Shown: positions 43,720 through 53,448, numbered from the stretch's first letter. The stretch is DNA of 64,000 bases from Semisulcospira habei (GCA_036245525.1 BTPG01000003.1:139781712-139845711), one strand, 5' to 3'. Made by a program: numbers and translations. The notes: a model not told the origin generated them from the sequence alone.

Positions 43720-45129
43720 TCCATTGTGCCGGAACCTTTCTCAATTACTGAAGAGGAGGTAGTAAACATCTTTTCTAAGCTGAATGCACACAAAGCACCT
43801 GGACCAGATGGGTTAGGTGGAAGAGTATTGAAAACCTGTGCAGGTCAATTGGGGAAGATCTTCACTACTATCTTTCAGTTCCTGCTTGATCATCATACTG
43901 TCCCTACGGCTTGGAAATCATCAATCATTGTCCCGATTCCTAAAAAAACCAACGCTCATGAATTCAACGATTTCCGTCCAGTTGCATTGACTTCTATTCT
44001 GTCAAAATGTATGGAAAAAGTGGTGAGGAGGCATCTGTTAAATGATGTTGCCGAACTACTGGATCCATTCCAATTTGCTTACAAAAACCATAGGGGTGTG
44101 GAGGATGCATGCCTTACTCTGTACAATCTTGTATTTCAACATCTTGAGAAATCAAAAGCACATGTGAGAATTCTTTTTATTGACTTTTCTAATGCTTTTA
44201 ATACTGTTGAACCACTGATGCTTTTGCAGCGTATGATGGACTTTAATGTGAACACAAACATTATTCTGTGGGTGCGAGACTTTTTGAAGGACAGGCCACA
44301 ACATGTAAATGTACACGGCAGTCTGTCTGACCAAGTGGTGCTAAATTCAGGCTGCCCTCAAGGTTGTGTCCTCTCTCCGACATTGTTTTCTATATACACA
44401 GACCATATGCGTTGTCACACTGCCACTTCTCGTCTCTTAAAGTTCTCAGACGACATGGCCCTTGTACGCCTACTCCAAAAAGAAGACAGTCTGGCCGAGT
44501 ACTTTGCACAGATAGCAGTATTAGAGTCATGGTGCAAAGATAGTTTTCTGGAAATGAATGTACAGAAAACCAAGGAACTCATCATTGATGACAGGAAAAT
44601 TGATGATATTTTTGTACCTGTCTCAATTAATAATCAACCTGTAGAGGTGGTCACTGAATTTAAGTACCTTGGCACAGTCGTGGATAGTGGGCTGTCCTTC
44701 ACTGGAAACACTGATCTGATTGTGAAAAAAGCAAACCAGCGTCTGTACATTCTTAGGAAACTGAGAAGTTTTGATGTCAGTTCCAGGGTTTTAGAATCCG
44801 TTTATAGAAGCCTGATCGAAAGCATACTGACGTTTAACATCACTGCTTGGTATGGCAATCTCAGTGTGAAAAACAGGGGCAGACTGTCACGTATCGTCAG
44901 AACAGCTGAGAAGATCATTGGCCTAGGACAGTACCCAGTAGATGATCTGTACCATAGAGCTGTCCGAAGGATAGCTGCTAGCATTGTCAATGATCCTAGT
45001 CACCCACTCTCTGATCAGTTTCAAATGCTACCATCAGGCAGACGTTTCAACATGCCACTTGCCAAAAGGAATGTTTTTAAGAAGTCTTTTATTCCAACTG
45101 CTGTCTCGATTTTGAACTCTCATTTATAA
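43720..45129 (+). CDS. LINE ORF2, reverse-transcriptase part
   Basis: Continues the frame of 42334-43719 after one TAG. It carries HKAPGPDGLGGRVLK, the RPVALTSILSKCMEKVV block, FQFAYKNHRGVEDA, the LFIDFSNAFNTV motif with its catalytic Asp, SGCPQGCVLSPTLF, and the catalytic FSDDMAL (where most families have YADD or FADD), then LGTVVDSG, AEKIIG and the C-terminal SGRRF block. The untranslated 3' end (45130-45336) closes with ACAATAAAG and a (TTGTA)n tail, the short-repeat tail typical of these elements in place of poly-A. Length and openness mark a recent insertion. Confidence 0.88.
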   Translation, partial: SIVPEPFSITEEEVVNIFSKLNAHKAPGPDGLGGRVLKTCAGQLGKIFTTIFQFLLDHHTVPTAWKSSIIVPIPKKTNAHEFNDFRPVALTSILSKCMEKVVRRHLLNDVAELLDPFQFAYKNHRGVEDACLTLYNLVFQHLEKSKAHVRILFIDFSNAFNTVEPLMLLQRMMDFNVNTNIILWVRDFLKDRPQHVNVHGSLSDQVVLNSGCPQGCVLSPTLFSIYTDHMRCHTATSRLLKFSDDMALVRLLQKEDSLAEYFAQIAVLESWCKDSFLEMNVQKTKELIIDDRKIDDIFVPVSINNQPVEVVTEFKYLGTVVDSGLSFTGNTDLIVKKANQRLYILRKLRSFDVSSRVLESVYRSLIESILTFNITAWYGNLSVKNRGRLSRIVRTAEKIIGLGQYPVDDLYHRAVRRIAASIVNDPSHPLSDQFQMLPSGRRFNMPLAKRNVFKKSFIPTAVSILNSHL

Positions 45130-45336
45130 CGCCGCGATAAGTATGATCTACTTAACATTACCTCCCATCTTGTGACAGATTGCTTGTGATAGATTGCTGC
45201 AATGATAATTTTTCATGATATGCTTTTGCAGCATTTGTTAATGTCTTTTATTGTTGTTTCATGACGAGCCGAAAGGCAAATTTCTGTCGTGCCTGGACTC
45301 GAACAGACAATAAAGTTGTATTGTATTGTATACCTC
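45130..45336 (+). repeat. LINE 3' UTR with (TTGTA)n tail
   Basis: Ends ACAATAAAGTTGTATTGTAT. It contains GACGAGCCGAAAGGC, a possible small stem near the end that the reverse transcriptase could recognise. I could not find a target-site duplication. Confidence 0.7.
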
Positions 45337-45374
45337 ATGAGTCATGACACGCTACAAGCGGATATGGGGAACAA

Positions 45375-45470
45375 TGATGATAGTTCCAAAGGGTGGTGCC
45401 AAAACAGCTTGGAGCCTGCAAACGCCAAGCCGCGGCTATTCTGGCACTCCATCCTTTAACTATCATGGTG
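45375..45470. repeat. Family A hairpin
   Basis: ATGATAGTTCCAAAGGGTGG with the inverse CCATCCTTTAACTATCATGG, and an inner CAGCTTGG/CCAAGC. Confidence 0.65.
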
Positions 45471-45555
45471 GATATGTCTCCCCCAAAACTTCACTAGGTG
45501 CGATGTAGCCTTAATCTCGGGAAAACCTCCGAACTGAGCAATGGAGTTTCGACAT

Positions 45556-45628
45556 TACCCAAATGCGCAAAAGGCCATCGGGCCGATGTCGGCCGCCGTC
45601 GGCCCGATGGACTTTTGCGCATTGGATA
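45556..45628. repeat. Family E palindrome
   Basis: TACCCAAATGCGCAAAAGGCC with the inverse ending TTTTGCGCATTGGATA. The loop has an expanded CGGCCGCCG. Confidence 0.85.
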
Positions 45629-45809
45629 GGGATTTGAGTTACAAAATCAGTGAGTATACATACCTCACTCCGGCCTGCTAAACCTTCGAATACGTCAACG
45701 CTGCAGACGGCAAATTAAAATGCGCGCATCAGTGTTATAAGTAAGCCGTATTACACGTTTTGCTGGTTTTAGTCCAACACGACTGACCTGAACTTGACAA
45801 GGTCAAGAC

Positions 45810-45886
45810 ATGTGCAGGTCTGTGATTTTGGACCTTATGGCCTTAGGCCGTAAAGGTTCAAAAGCACAACGGGCCAGCACACGACT
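45810..45886. repeat. Family F palindrome
   Basis: GTGATTTTGGACCTTATGGCC with the inverse GGCCGTAAAGGTTCAAAAGCAC. Confidence 0.7.
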
Positions 45887-46109
45887 GAATAGTCTTTTAA
45901 GCATTGGCCCAGAAAAAGGAAGATAAGAATGACACAAACATTTTATTTCAACTGGCGCAGAACTTGCCTAACAATAAACGTCGTTTTCAATTTTCGTTTA
46001 ATGTACAGTACTTCATTCTCTCACTGCTTTTTCCTACGTACTTGGTTCTTTTTGCCTATCGAAAATACGGTAGACTTTAGGATGGGGCTGGTCGGAGCGC
46101 GTTCCGTAG

Positions 46110-46278
46110 AAAGTAAAGGACATAACAGGCGGGCGGGGCTAATGGTCTGGCAGAGAAGTAACAAGATAAAAATGACGCCACGTCCAGCCACTCCAACCTT
46201 GCTGTTGAACATCGTTTTGGAGCGAGTGAAGCGCCGTATGTATGTATGTATGTATGTATGTATGTATGTATGTATGTA

Positions 46279-46328
<50 letters not shown>

Positions 46329-46427
46329 TATGTATGTATGTATGTATGTATGTATGCGTGTGTGTGTCGTAATAATTATGTATGTATATATGTATGTATG
46401 TATGTATGTATGGTATGTATGTATGTA

Positions 46428-46487
<60 letters not shown>

Positions 46488-46690
46488 CGCGTATGTATGT
46501 AAACACGAGAATCTCCGATATTTCTGTACGCACAAGCATGAAACTTGGCGAAAAACTTTATTCAGTGGGTGGCTAAGAGAGCCTCCGAGCATATTGTAAT
46601 TGGATGTCTCATTTAAGACCTAAAAGACCGTTTATAGAAAGTCGGTTGACCCAGATTAGAGTCCGCAATTTTGATTATATGAAATTTTGG
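46110..46690. mobile_element. Element M relative with large microsatellite
   Basis: In inverted orientation it matches 3636-3960 (AAGTAACAAGATAAAAAT, GAAGCGCCGTATGTATG, AACTTGGCGAAA, ATTGGATGTCTCATT). Between these blocks the AC-rich tract of that element has expanded into the (TATG)n/(TG)n array. Its own ends are not defined. Confidence 0.6.
46237..46500. repeat. (TATG)n and (TG)n compound microsatellite
   Basis: About 264 bp alternating TATG and TG blocks. Several long apparent ORFs here are artefacts of the repeat. Confidence 0.95.
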
Positions 46691-46949
46691 ATATGGCTAG
46701 TTTGTAGAGAGCCATTGGATGAGTTCGTTAGCCAGCTTTGTACCTCTTCAACCTTTTCGAAAATAAAAGTTCAATGCGGTAAAAATGTCAACATGACTGA
46801 GAAGAATCAAACAGTAAATGTGACGTTAAAGCACCAAACTCGTCAGCGTTTTATACAATATTCCTACTTTGACGCAAATCACTAGCACGTCAGTGTTTTA
46901 CATGTGTGTGAGTCTATGTGTGAGCTGGCGCGATGTTCTCCTTCATTTA

Positions 46950-47400
46950 GGACACAGTCGCTCTATTTTTGTGTGATATTTGCGAACGTGTTGTGGAAAA
47001 GGTCACTCAAGATCACTCTGTTCGGCGAGCTCGCCACTCACTGGACACCGAGACAGAGGGGCACCAAAGAAGAGATACAAAGACGGTCTCAAGAAGTCAC
47101 TTAGTGCCTGCCAAATCGACCACCGCCAGTGGTCTTCGCTTGCTGCGGACCGTGACACCTGGCGCTCCACCATTCACAAGGCAGCCGTCTCCTTTGAGGA
47201 CTCTCGCAGAGCTAACCTTAAGGACAAGCGGCTCAGAAGAAAAAACAGAGTTGTCGTAACTCAGAACCCTGACCAGACCTTCCCCTGCAGCCACTGCGGT
47301 CGAACCTGCCTGTCCCGGATTGGCCTCCGCAGCCACGAAAATGCCTGCAGACGACATGGGCAAGCTCTATAGAATCTTCGTTCGCGAAGTCAAGCCAAGA
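46950..47400 (+). pseudogene. LINE 3' end with C-terminal zinc finger
   Basis: One frame gives KITLFGELAT, then after a frameshift near 47035 the next gives GAPKKRYKDGLKKSLSACQI, DHRQWSSLAADRDTWRSTIHK, and finally FPCSHCGRTCLSRIGLRSHENAC, a C2HC-like finger. This arrangement (RYKDxLK, then WxxxAxDRxxWR, then CxxC...IGLxSH) is the C-terminus of a widespread endonuclease-RT LINE family. The endonuclease-bearing 5' piece at 48166-48570 probably belongs to the same family but is on the opposite strand. Confidence 0.75.
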
Positions 47401-47624
47401 GAAGAGAGTGGAAAAGGTGGAATATGCATGCAAGCTCATACAGAAGAGGCTTAGTGGGCATGGACCATGCCACCTTATTCTTCAACTAAAATGGCTGTGG
47501 CTGTACAGCACACAGAACGTATAACTAAAGTAGGACTGAAGCTCTGTGTGTCTGCTGTCTGTGTGTGCCATTCTGCCGTTTGTGTAGTGTTTGTGTGTGC
47601 CATTGCCGTGCGGCTCAGGCAGAG

Positions 47625-47664
47625 GGAGGGTGGGGGGGGGGGGGGAGGGGAGGGGGAGGGGGGG
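47625..47664. repeat. G-rich (GGGGA)n tract
   Basis: Mostly G with interspersed A. Confidence 0.85.
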
Positions 47665-47759
47665 AGATTAAAGGGAGATACTTAATGATTCAGGAATCAG
47701 GATTTTATTTAACGTCTTTTCACACATTGGTACATAGTAGTGATATTAGACAAAAATAA

Positions 47760-47800
47760 ATAAATAAATAAATAAAAAATAATAAAAAAATAAAATCGAC
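47760..47800. repeat. (AAAT)n tract, likely LINE tail
   Basis: On the minus strand this is (TTTA)n just below the LINE fragment 47873-48169, so it may be that element's tail. Confidence 0.6.
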
Positions 47801-47872
47801 AACAAAACAGACAACTTCATAATATCAAAGAATAACAATAATTAACATCCAAACCCACACACAAATTACTTA

Positions 47873-48169
47873 TTATAATAGTTTACCCACCGGGCTATGC
47901 GTTATGATATTAACTATGTGAATTACAATATTACTATGTAAGATGTCATACATTATATTTTCTGCTAATTTTTCAACTGTTATGTTATTTTGTGTCAACA
48001 GATTCGTTGTAATAGGACATTCACAGATTCTATGTTTAACAGAGATAGGTCTTAAGCACTCGCATTTGATGTCTTTTGAAAATTTTGTTCTCCAAGAATT
48101 TAGTCTTAACTTGTATATCAACGAAGCTGTTTTTCTTGAACAAGGTGGAACATGATAAGTATATTTCAT
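47873..48169 (-). pseudogene. LINE C-terminal fragment of another family
   Basis: A 98-residue open frame with PPCSRKTASLIYKLRLNSWR, TKFSKDIKCECLRPISVKH and RICECP. The C-x-C...H...C-x-C pattern in a LINE C-terminus marks the end of an RT-type polyprotein of the I/Nimbus or similar clades. Clade assignment is uncertain. Confidence 0.6.
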
Positions 48170-48590
48170 ACTTTGTCGTCTGCAGGGGTGCTCTGCAGGA
48201 GGCTGCGCAGGTCAGAGCAGAACTTGTCTTTTTCTGCAGGCTCTGCCAGGAGGGATGGGGAGTACACACTGAGAAGGGTGACGTATTGCTGGTGTCTCAG
48301 TGGGAGGCGCATGGACATGATGCGGTCGGAGTGACCCGTTGGTAGGTTTTCCAACTTAGTCACCATGAAGCCCACGCCTGAGAGCCGTCTTTCTGATGCA
48401 GGTCTGCCTGACCAGTAGAGAGTGTAGCCAGCCCCAAGTTCTTGGAGGCTGCCTTCCTCCGGAAGGCGTACTTCGCTGAGCGCGGCGATGTCGATGTTTA
48501 ACCTCCGCAATTCATGGGCAATAAGGGCGGAGCGACGTTCAGGGCGTCCGCTGTCTGCTGTGTCGAGCATGGTTCGGATGTTCGTTGAGT
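48166..48590 (-). pseudogene. LINE endonuclease N-terminal fragment
   Basis: Encodes IRTMLDTADSGRPERRSALI, ELRRLNIDIAALSEVRLPEE (catalytic Glu region), YTLYWSGR, GVGFMVTKLENLP and LLSVYSPSL, a typical EEP endonuclease start (often labelled craniofacial development protein 2-like in automatic annotation). It stops abruptly at 48166 where unrelated LINE C-terminal sequence begins, so a deletion or template switch joined two elements. Confidence 0.75.
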
Positions 48591-49290
48591 CCGGTCGTGG
48601 TCGTCATGAGAGTGGATCCATTGTTTTTTTCTTGTTTTCTGACCGCATGAGAAGATGCCCGTTGACCGCGGCTAGCCAACTGGGGTTACGAGGGGATGAG
48701 CTTTGGTTAGGCCACCTTTTCTAGGCCCCTCTCCTTGTGGAGCAAGCAGTGCTGTCCCTAGAGAAGGCTGCTTGGTCGTTCAGGGTGTGCCGGGTGACGT
48801 TGTCATCCCCATGTCAACATCAGGCGACCAATATCCTGAACCGCCTGCATGCAGGTTTGAGACTGCGGCTTCCAGTGACATCTTTCACCTGCCGTTTTGC
48901 CCCTTGCCCATCGCTACAGGACTTGGAAAGTTCAGTGTCATAGTCCGTGGGCGTTTCCTAAAGCCTGCGCGGTGGAGCTTTTTGGTGGAGTGCAGTGTGC
49001 GCAGTACTGGCCCCACCCTTTAAACCCTTGGTTCGTTTGCCATGGCCTAGCAAGCTGGGACGGTGGCATCGAGGTCCTCGGGTCGTAGGTTTTATATCAG
49101 ACTGTCCATGTCTTAGTCTCTGGCTCAAAAGCCTTCCCCGGAGACACGGGGGCTTTGATGTCAGGGGTTTCCTCCCTTAGCCTTTCCGCAGCCAAGCGGC
49201 CAGGCCTGCAAGGCAGCAGGGGACTCGTGGGGGCCGGGATCGTCTATGTCCCGTGCAGATGTGAACATCTGCCCACTGCCCAGACGGTGA
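48591..49290 (-). repeat. Probable 5' UTR of the same LINE
   Basis: Non-coding sequence directly upstream (minus strand) of the endonuclease. It is GC-richer than its surroundings and has no stop-free frame across it. Confidence 0.45.
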
Positions 49291-49395
49291 CACCAGAGGA
49301 GAAAAATCCAACGCCGGAACCCGGTATCGAACCTCGCACCTTTGGCATTGGAGGCAGACGCCTTAACCACTGCGCCACTTCCCCGCCTGCATGAT
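49280..49395 (-). mobile_element. tRNA-derived SINE head
   Basis: On the minus strand it reads GTGGCGCAGTGGTTAAGGCG (A box) and GGTTCGATACCGGGTTCC (B box), then GGATTTTTCTCCT, matching the first 115 bp of the SINE at 23440-23889. Similarity stops near GTGTCACCGT, after which the LINE 5' region follows. Confidence 0.8.
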
Positions 49396-49509
49396 AATCT
49401 ATGACACTTGCAAACAAGTTTGCTTCCGTTGTATTCATAATGTTTTCCAATCTTTTTCATGATCGTTCAGTGATGAATACAAATTTTCTTAAATATATAA
49501 CTTTGCACA

Positions 49510-49575
49510 AAAAGAAGAATATATCCTCATGGGCCCCCACGGCTGTGGCGGATCATGAAGGCCTATGCCACGTAC
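49510..49575. repeat. Degenerate family C hairpin
   Basis: ATATCCTCATGGGCCCCC and GATCATGAAGGCCTATGCC. Confidence 0.5.
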
Positions 49576-49807
49576 AGCATGTCTTGGAATGCCTTTCGGG
49601 CAGTAGACCGTGAGTTTTTTCCCCATCTTTCTGATTATCTCCCATTCGTTTTCATTTTAGATCTATTCGGTCTGTCGGCCACGGACCACAGTGCTGTTTC
49701 CGTACTGTCCAGTCTCTTAGCCTTAGTCAGTCCCAGTCATCCCCTAATTGTTCAATTCCCTAAAAAAAAAAAACACTACCGCCCACCAGCTGCACATTTG
49801 CCATGCA

Positions 49808-49808
<1 letters not shown>

Positions 49809-49853
<45 letters not shown>
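49809..49853. repeat. Poly-A tract
   Basis: About 44 A. Confidence 0.9.
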
Positions 49854-49854
<1 letters not shown>

Positions 49855-50231
49855 AGCACATGACCCGTCTCATTTCTTGGCTATGAAACTGGTTCCTTAC
49901 CAACCCCACACCCAAGCACAGCTGAAATCAGCGTGCCCCTCAAATCACTACGTCAAAGGCAACTCAACATAGGCCCACAAATGTCCACTGGATAAGCTCA
50001 GGATGGTATGAATCAAAGCACCAAACATGTCTCCTCTCAGCTAACCACAAATTTCCAGCAAATTTCCACAATCAGCCCAACTGCAAATTTTCAAACAAGA
50101 CAAAAATTATTTTTAAAAGTACTGCCTCAACTTCCCAATTTAAATGTAGTAAAACTGTTGCCGCTAGGGTTTCACGTGAAAGAAAAACAGAAGATAGTGG
50201 TAGAAAACCCTTTAAAATAGTAACAGATAAC

Positions 50232-50260
50232 GACGTTTCGGATCAAAGATCCTTCCTCAG
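50232..50260 (-). ncRNA. Hammerhead-ribozyme-like motif, left inverted repeat
   Basis: Inverted copy of the motif at 51376-51404: CTGAGGA, a 5-bp stem GGATC/GATCC with loop TTT, GAAA, then CGTC. See the right copy. Confidence 0.6.
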
Positions 50261-50314
50261 GTGACATGGAAACAAACGTAGAACAGAAAAGAACACGACA
50301 GAAAGAAAAGAAAA

Positions 50315-50965
50315 GTGAAGCTTTCAGGGAGAAAACTCACAGTGCTGCAGAGGACCGGCCGGTCCTGTGTATCACTTATCATCCTCACAACATCCCCCAT
50401 CAAAAACATTCTTCTCAGGAACTTCCACATCATTCAGAATGACACAGTATTGAAAGACATATTTCCTGAGCCTCCGCTGGTCGCTTACAAACGTGACACT
50501 AACCTACGCGATCATCTTGTTCACAGTTCACTTCGCACATCTAACACCTTACCACCTGGCACACACCCTTGTCAGCAACCACACTGCAAAGCATGTCCAT
50601 ACATCAACACATCCCCCGTCATCACCGGACCCCTGTCATCTTTTCATGTCCACCGATCATTCACATGCCAGTCATCGGATATTGTCTATGTCATCTCATG
50701 TTCTCACTGCCCAAAGATGTTGTATGTGGGGGAGACATACAGTACACTTCCTGAACGCTGCGAGGAGCATGTTCGTTCGATCCGCCTCGGATACAACAAC
50801 CAGGTTGGACGTCATTTCAACCAACCTCCTCATAGCCTCACACATTTCAGCATACGCATCCTTTGGCAAAATACATCCCACTTCATCCGCCGCAAAATGA
50901 CAGAATCCTTTTTCGCGGACAGGCTTGGCACTTACCATCCGCGCGGCTTGAACATTCGCCCCTAG
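50315..50965 (+). CDS. Penelope-like GIY-YIG endonuclease fragment
   Basis: A 216-residue open frame. The first half has a Cys-rich linker, GTHPCQQPHCKACPYI, as in Penelope proteins between RT and endonuclease, followed by a FTCQSSDIVYVISCSHCPKM segment. It continues with LYVGETYSTLPERCEEH, the GIY-YIG core in the Penelope form (YVI...YVGET...R..EH), then VGRHFNQPPHS and FSIRILW. This nuclease nicks DNA for target priming. Stop at 50963-50965. The initiator Met at 50315 is only the first ATG of the truncated frame, not a real start. Confidence 0.88.
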   Translation: MKLSGRKLTVLQRTGRSCVSLIILTTSPIKNILLRNFHIIQNDTVLKDIFPEPPLVAYKRDTNLRDHLVHSSLRTSNTLPPGTHPCQQPHCKACPYINTSPVITGPLSSFHVHRSFTCQSSDIVYVISCSHCPKMLYVGETYSTLPERCEEHVRSIRLGYNNQVGRHFNQPPHSLTHFSIRILWQNTSHFIRRKMTESFFADRLGTYHPRGLNIRP

Positions 50966-51036
50966 GGATGTATGCTCGGCCTGATGGGTAGTTGGTGCCA
51001 GACTTGACCTCACTGTTGATACTGGATGCTACCTTT

Positions 51037-51038
<2 letters not shown>

Positions 51039-51119
<81 letters not shown>
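51039..51119. repeat. (GT)n microsatellite inside the Penelope element
   Basis: About 40 GT units. Confidence 0.95.
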
Positions 51120-51120
<1 letters not shown>

Positions 51121-51237
51121 ATGTGCGTGAGCTGCAGCAGACACGAGTGAATGCGAATGTATGCAGTGACGTGTATGTATATAGACGTAAGTTTTGTGCT
51201 ACGTGTTTCGTGCATGTGTATTTGCGTCACTATGTGG

Positions 51238-51290
51238 TTTTTTTTTTTTTTTTTTTTTTTTTGTTGTTTTTTTTTTTTTTTTTTTTTTTT
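51238..51290. repeat. Two poly-T runs
   Basis: About 24 and 26 T separated by GTTG. Confidence 0.9.
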
Positions 51291-51375
51291 ACGTCATTCT
51301 AAATTCTCTCTATACAGGATGACGTCTTTTCTTTCTGTCGTGTTCTTTTTTGTTCTACGTTTGTTTCCATGTCAC

Positions 51376-51404
51376 CTGAGGAAGGATCTTTGATCCGAAA
51401 CGTC
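51376..51404 (+). ncRNA. Hammerhead-ribozyme-like motif, right terminal repeat
   Basis: Core strand CTGAGGA (CUGANGA box), one extra A, stem II GGATC-TTT-GATCC, GAAA box, then ACGT as a possible two-pair stem III without a loop, and C17 at 51404 as the expected cleavage position. Penelope-like elements are known to carry small hammerhead variants with minimal stem III that work as dimers. Stem I pairing (CAC before, GTT after) is weak. Activity is untested. Confidence 0.65.
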
Positions 51405-51938
51405 GTTATCTGTTACTATTTAAAGGGTTTACTACCACTATCTTCTGTTTTTCTTTCCCAATTTAAATGTATACCGTAACCTGTCCTCACAGCAATGACG
51501 TGGTCTCATTTGTTATAGTCGGAGAATCAGGTCTGTCACAGTTTCGCAACTGAGATAGCCGCTCAGGTGATCCGTCTCGAAGTTTCCTGATTTTCATCTT
51601 AGTGTATGTTGATCTGCCGATATTCTGCCCGGGCATGTGCTGCAAATGTTTTCTCCCCCGTAAATGGTCTTTGCGATGTTTGTTATAAAACGTACCACAG
51701 TTTCCATACCGTGCTGTGTTCTCTCGGAATGTTCTAAAAGGTATTTTTCATTCATCGTACTCTGAAACCCTTTGCCCCCCCCCCCTCCCCCCCTCCTCGA
51801 TCGATGACCATGATAGTTAAATACTGTGACTAGATAAGTGTGATCATAGTAACGAACAGGCTAGGCTGAAGATTATCTTACTTTTCACACTGACAAATAA
51901 TCCTTTTCAGTTCGAAGGACACTAAAATTCCCTAACCT

Positions 51939-51949
51939 AACCACTTGTC
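51939..51949 (+). repeat. RTE target-site duplication, left
   Basis: AACCACTTGTC, repeated exactly at 53449-53459. Confidence 0.85.
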
Positions 51950-53448
51950 CAGGTGTAGACAACGTACCTGCTGAACTGTTGAAACATGGAGGAGAAGTAA
52001 CAACGAAGGTCCTCACTACACTCTGTCAAAAGATCTGGGAGCAAAAGAAATGGCCAGTAGAATGGACACAGTCTCTAGTGATCCCGCTCCCCAAGAAAGG
52101 AAACCTGAAACAGTGCCAGAACTACAGAACTATCAGTCTGATAAGTCACCCTAGCAAAGTAATGCTCAGAATCATTCTCAACCGCCTCAAAACTTTCGCC
52201 GAGGAACTGCTGGCAGAAGAACAGGCTGGCTTCAGAGTTGGAAGAAGCACTGTAGAGCAGATTTTCAACTGCCGCGTCCTGATCGAGAAACATCTGCAGC
52301 ATCAGCGCGAACTCTACCACAACTTCATTGATTTCAGGAAAGCATTTGATCGCGTCTGGCACGACGGACTCTGGCAAGTCATGAGATCGTTCAACATAGA
52401 GGAGGGACTGATCCAAATGATAGAAGCGCTTTACAAGAACGCCTGCAGCGCGGTTCTACTTAACAATCAGTCAGGCGAGTTCTTCAGGACGACGATCGGT
52501 GTCCGTCAAGGATGCCTGCTCTCTCCTGTCCTTTTCAACATATTCCTGGAGAACATCATGCAGGAAACCCTCCACGACCACCATACTTCAATCTCTATTG
52601 GTGGCAGATCCCTGTGCAATCTTCGATTCGCAGACGACATTGACCTCATGGCAGGCAGCAATAGTGAGCTCCAAAACCTGACAGACAAACTTTCAAGTAG
52701 CGCAGGGTCTTATGGCATGGAGATCAGTACGGATAAAAGCAAAGTGATGATCAACACCACAAGCGACAGCAGCAGCAACATCCACATGAACGGCCAGAAG
52801 CTAGAAGAGGTCAATAGCTTCAAGTACTTGGGAGCCACCCTGTCCAAAGACGGTAGTTGCATAGCAGAGATCCGTATCAGGATAGGTACAGCAACATCCG
52901 CAATGGCCAGGCTAGACAGGATATGGCGAAGTAACTCCATCAGCTTCACCATCAAGTACAGGCTTTACAAGTCCCTCGTAGTGTCTATTCTACTCTACGG
53001 CTGTGAGACTTGGACACTGCTTGCAGACTCAGAAAAGAAAATCCAGGCCTTTGAGAACAAGTGCCTGAGGAAGTTGCTCCGCATCTCGTACCGCGAGCAC
53101 AAGACCAACGAATATGTACGGAGCATCGTCACTTCCCTGGTGGGCCCACATGAACCCCTTCTGGCAACCGTGAAACGGCGCAAGCTTGCTTGGTTTGGCC
53201 ACGTGACCCGACACAACACCTTGTCCAAGACTATCCTCCAAGGCACTCTCGAAGGAAGTCGTCGGCGAGGTCATATGTCGTCAGAGAAAGAGTTGGGTCG
53301 CAAACATAAAAGAATGGACCGAACTCGAGATGCCAGACTTGCTTGCCACCGCCCAAAATAGAACTCAGTGGAGAGCACTGTCTGTTGCTGCTGCCTTTCA
53401 GTCCCCCCAACGCCCAGTTCGGGCAAGGGACTGATGATGATGATGATG
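51950..53448 (+). mobile_element. 5'-truncated RTE-like LINE
   Basis: An insertion of about 1.5 kb in an 11-bp target duplication, ending in (TGA)n (53430-53448), the tail type of RTE elements. It begins inside the RT N-terminal region, so the endonuclease is absent. Confidence 0.9.
51952..53361 (+). pseudogene. RTE-like reverse transcriptase, frameshifted near the end
   Basis: The open frame starts at the truncation (GVDNVPAELLKHGGE) and contains PLPKKGNLKQCQNYRTISLI, EEQAGFRVGRSTVEQIF, FIDFRKAFDRVWH (catalytic Asp), GVRQGCLLSPVLF, and the catalytic LRFADDIDLMAGS, then FKYLGATLSKDGS, SILLYGCETWTL and RRKLAWFGHVTR. Near 53270 a seven-base CATATGT insertion shifts the frame, and the usual C-terminal block (SWVANIKEW and following) lies in the next frame up to about 53433. 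The copy cannot make a normal protein. Confidence 0.88.

Larger units (their letters stand above)
50149..51454 (+). mobile_element. Penelope-like element, GIY-YIG end only
   Basis: A 5'-truncated Penelope-like retroelement. TTCCCAATTTAAATGTA occurs at 50132-50148 and 51455-51471 as a 17-bp target-site duplication. Inside it, near-identical inverted repeats of about 135 bp (50178-50312 and 51322-51454) flank the endonuclease ORF, a (GT)n tract and two T runs. Inverted partial copies at the 5' end are a known feature of this class. The reverse transcriptase is missing. Confidence 0.88.

Noticed and set aside
46021..46592. Long overlapping frames of 117-172 codons on both strands rich in His-Thr, Tyr-Ile-His or Cys-Val
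   Set aside because: They are translations of the (TATG)n/(TG)n microsatellite. The same applies to frames over 40105-40217, 41430-41545, 51039-51119, 53890-54008 and 55387-55499.
48703..49180. Several overlapping plus-strand frames
   Set aside because: Antisense to the probable LINE 5' UTR; no known motif and no consistent frame.
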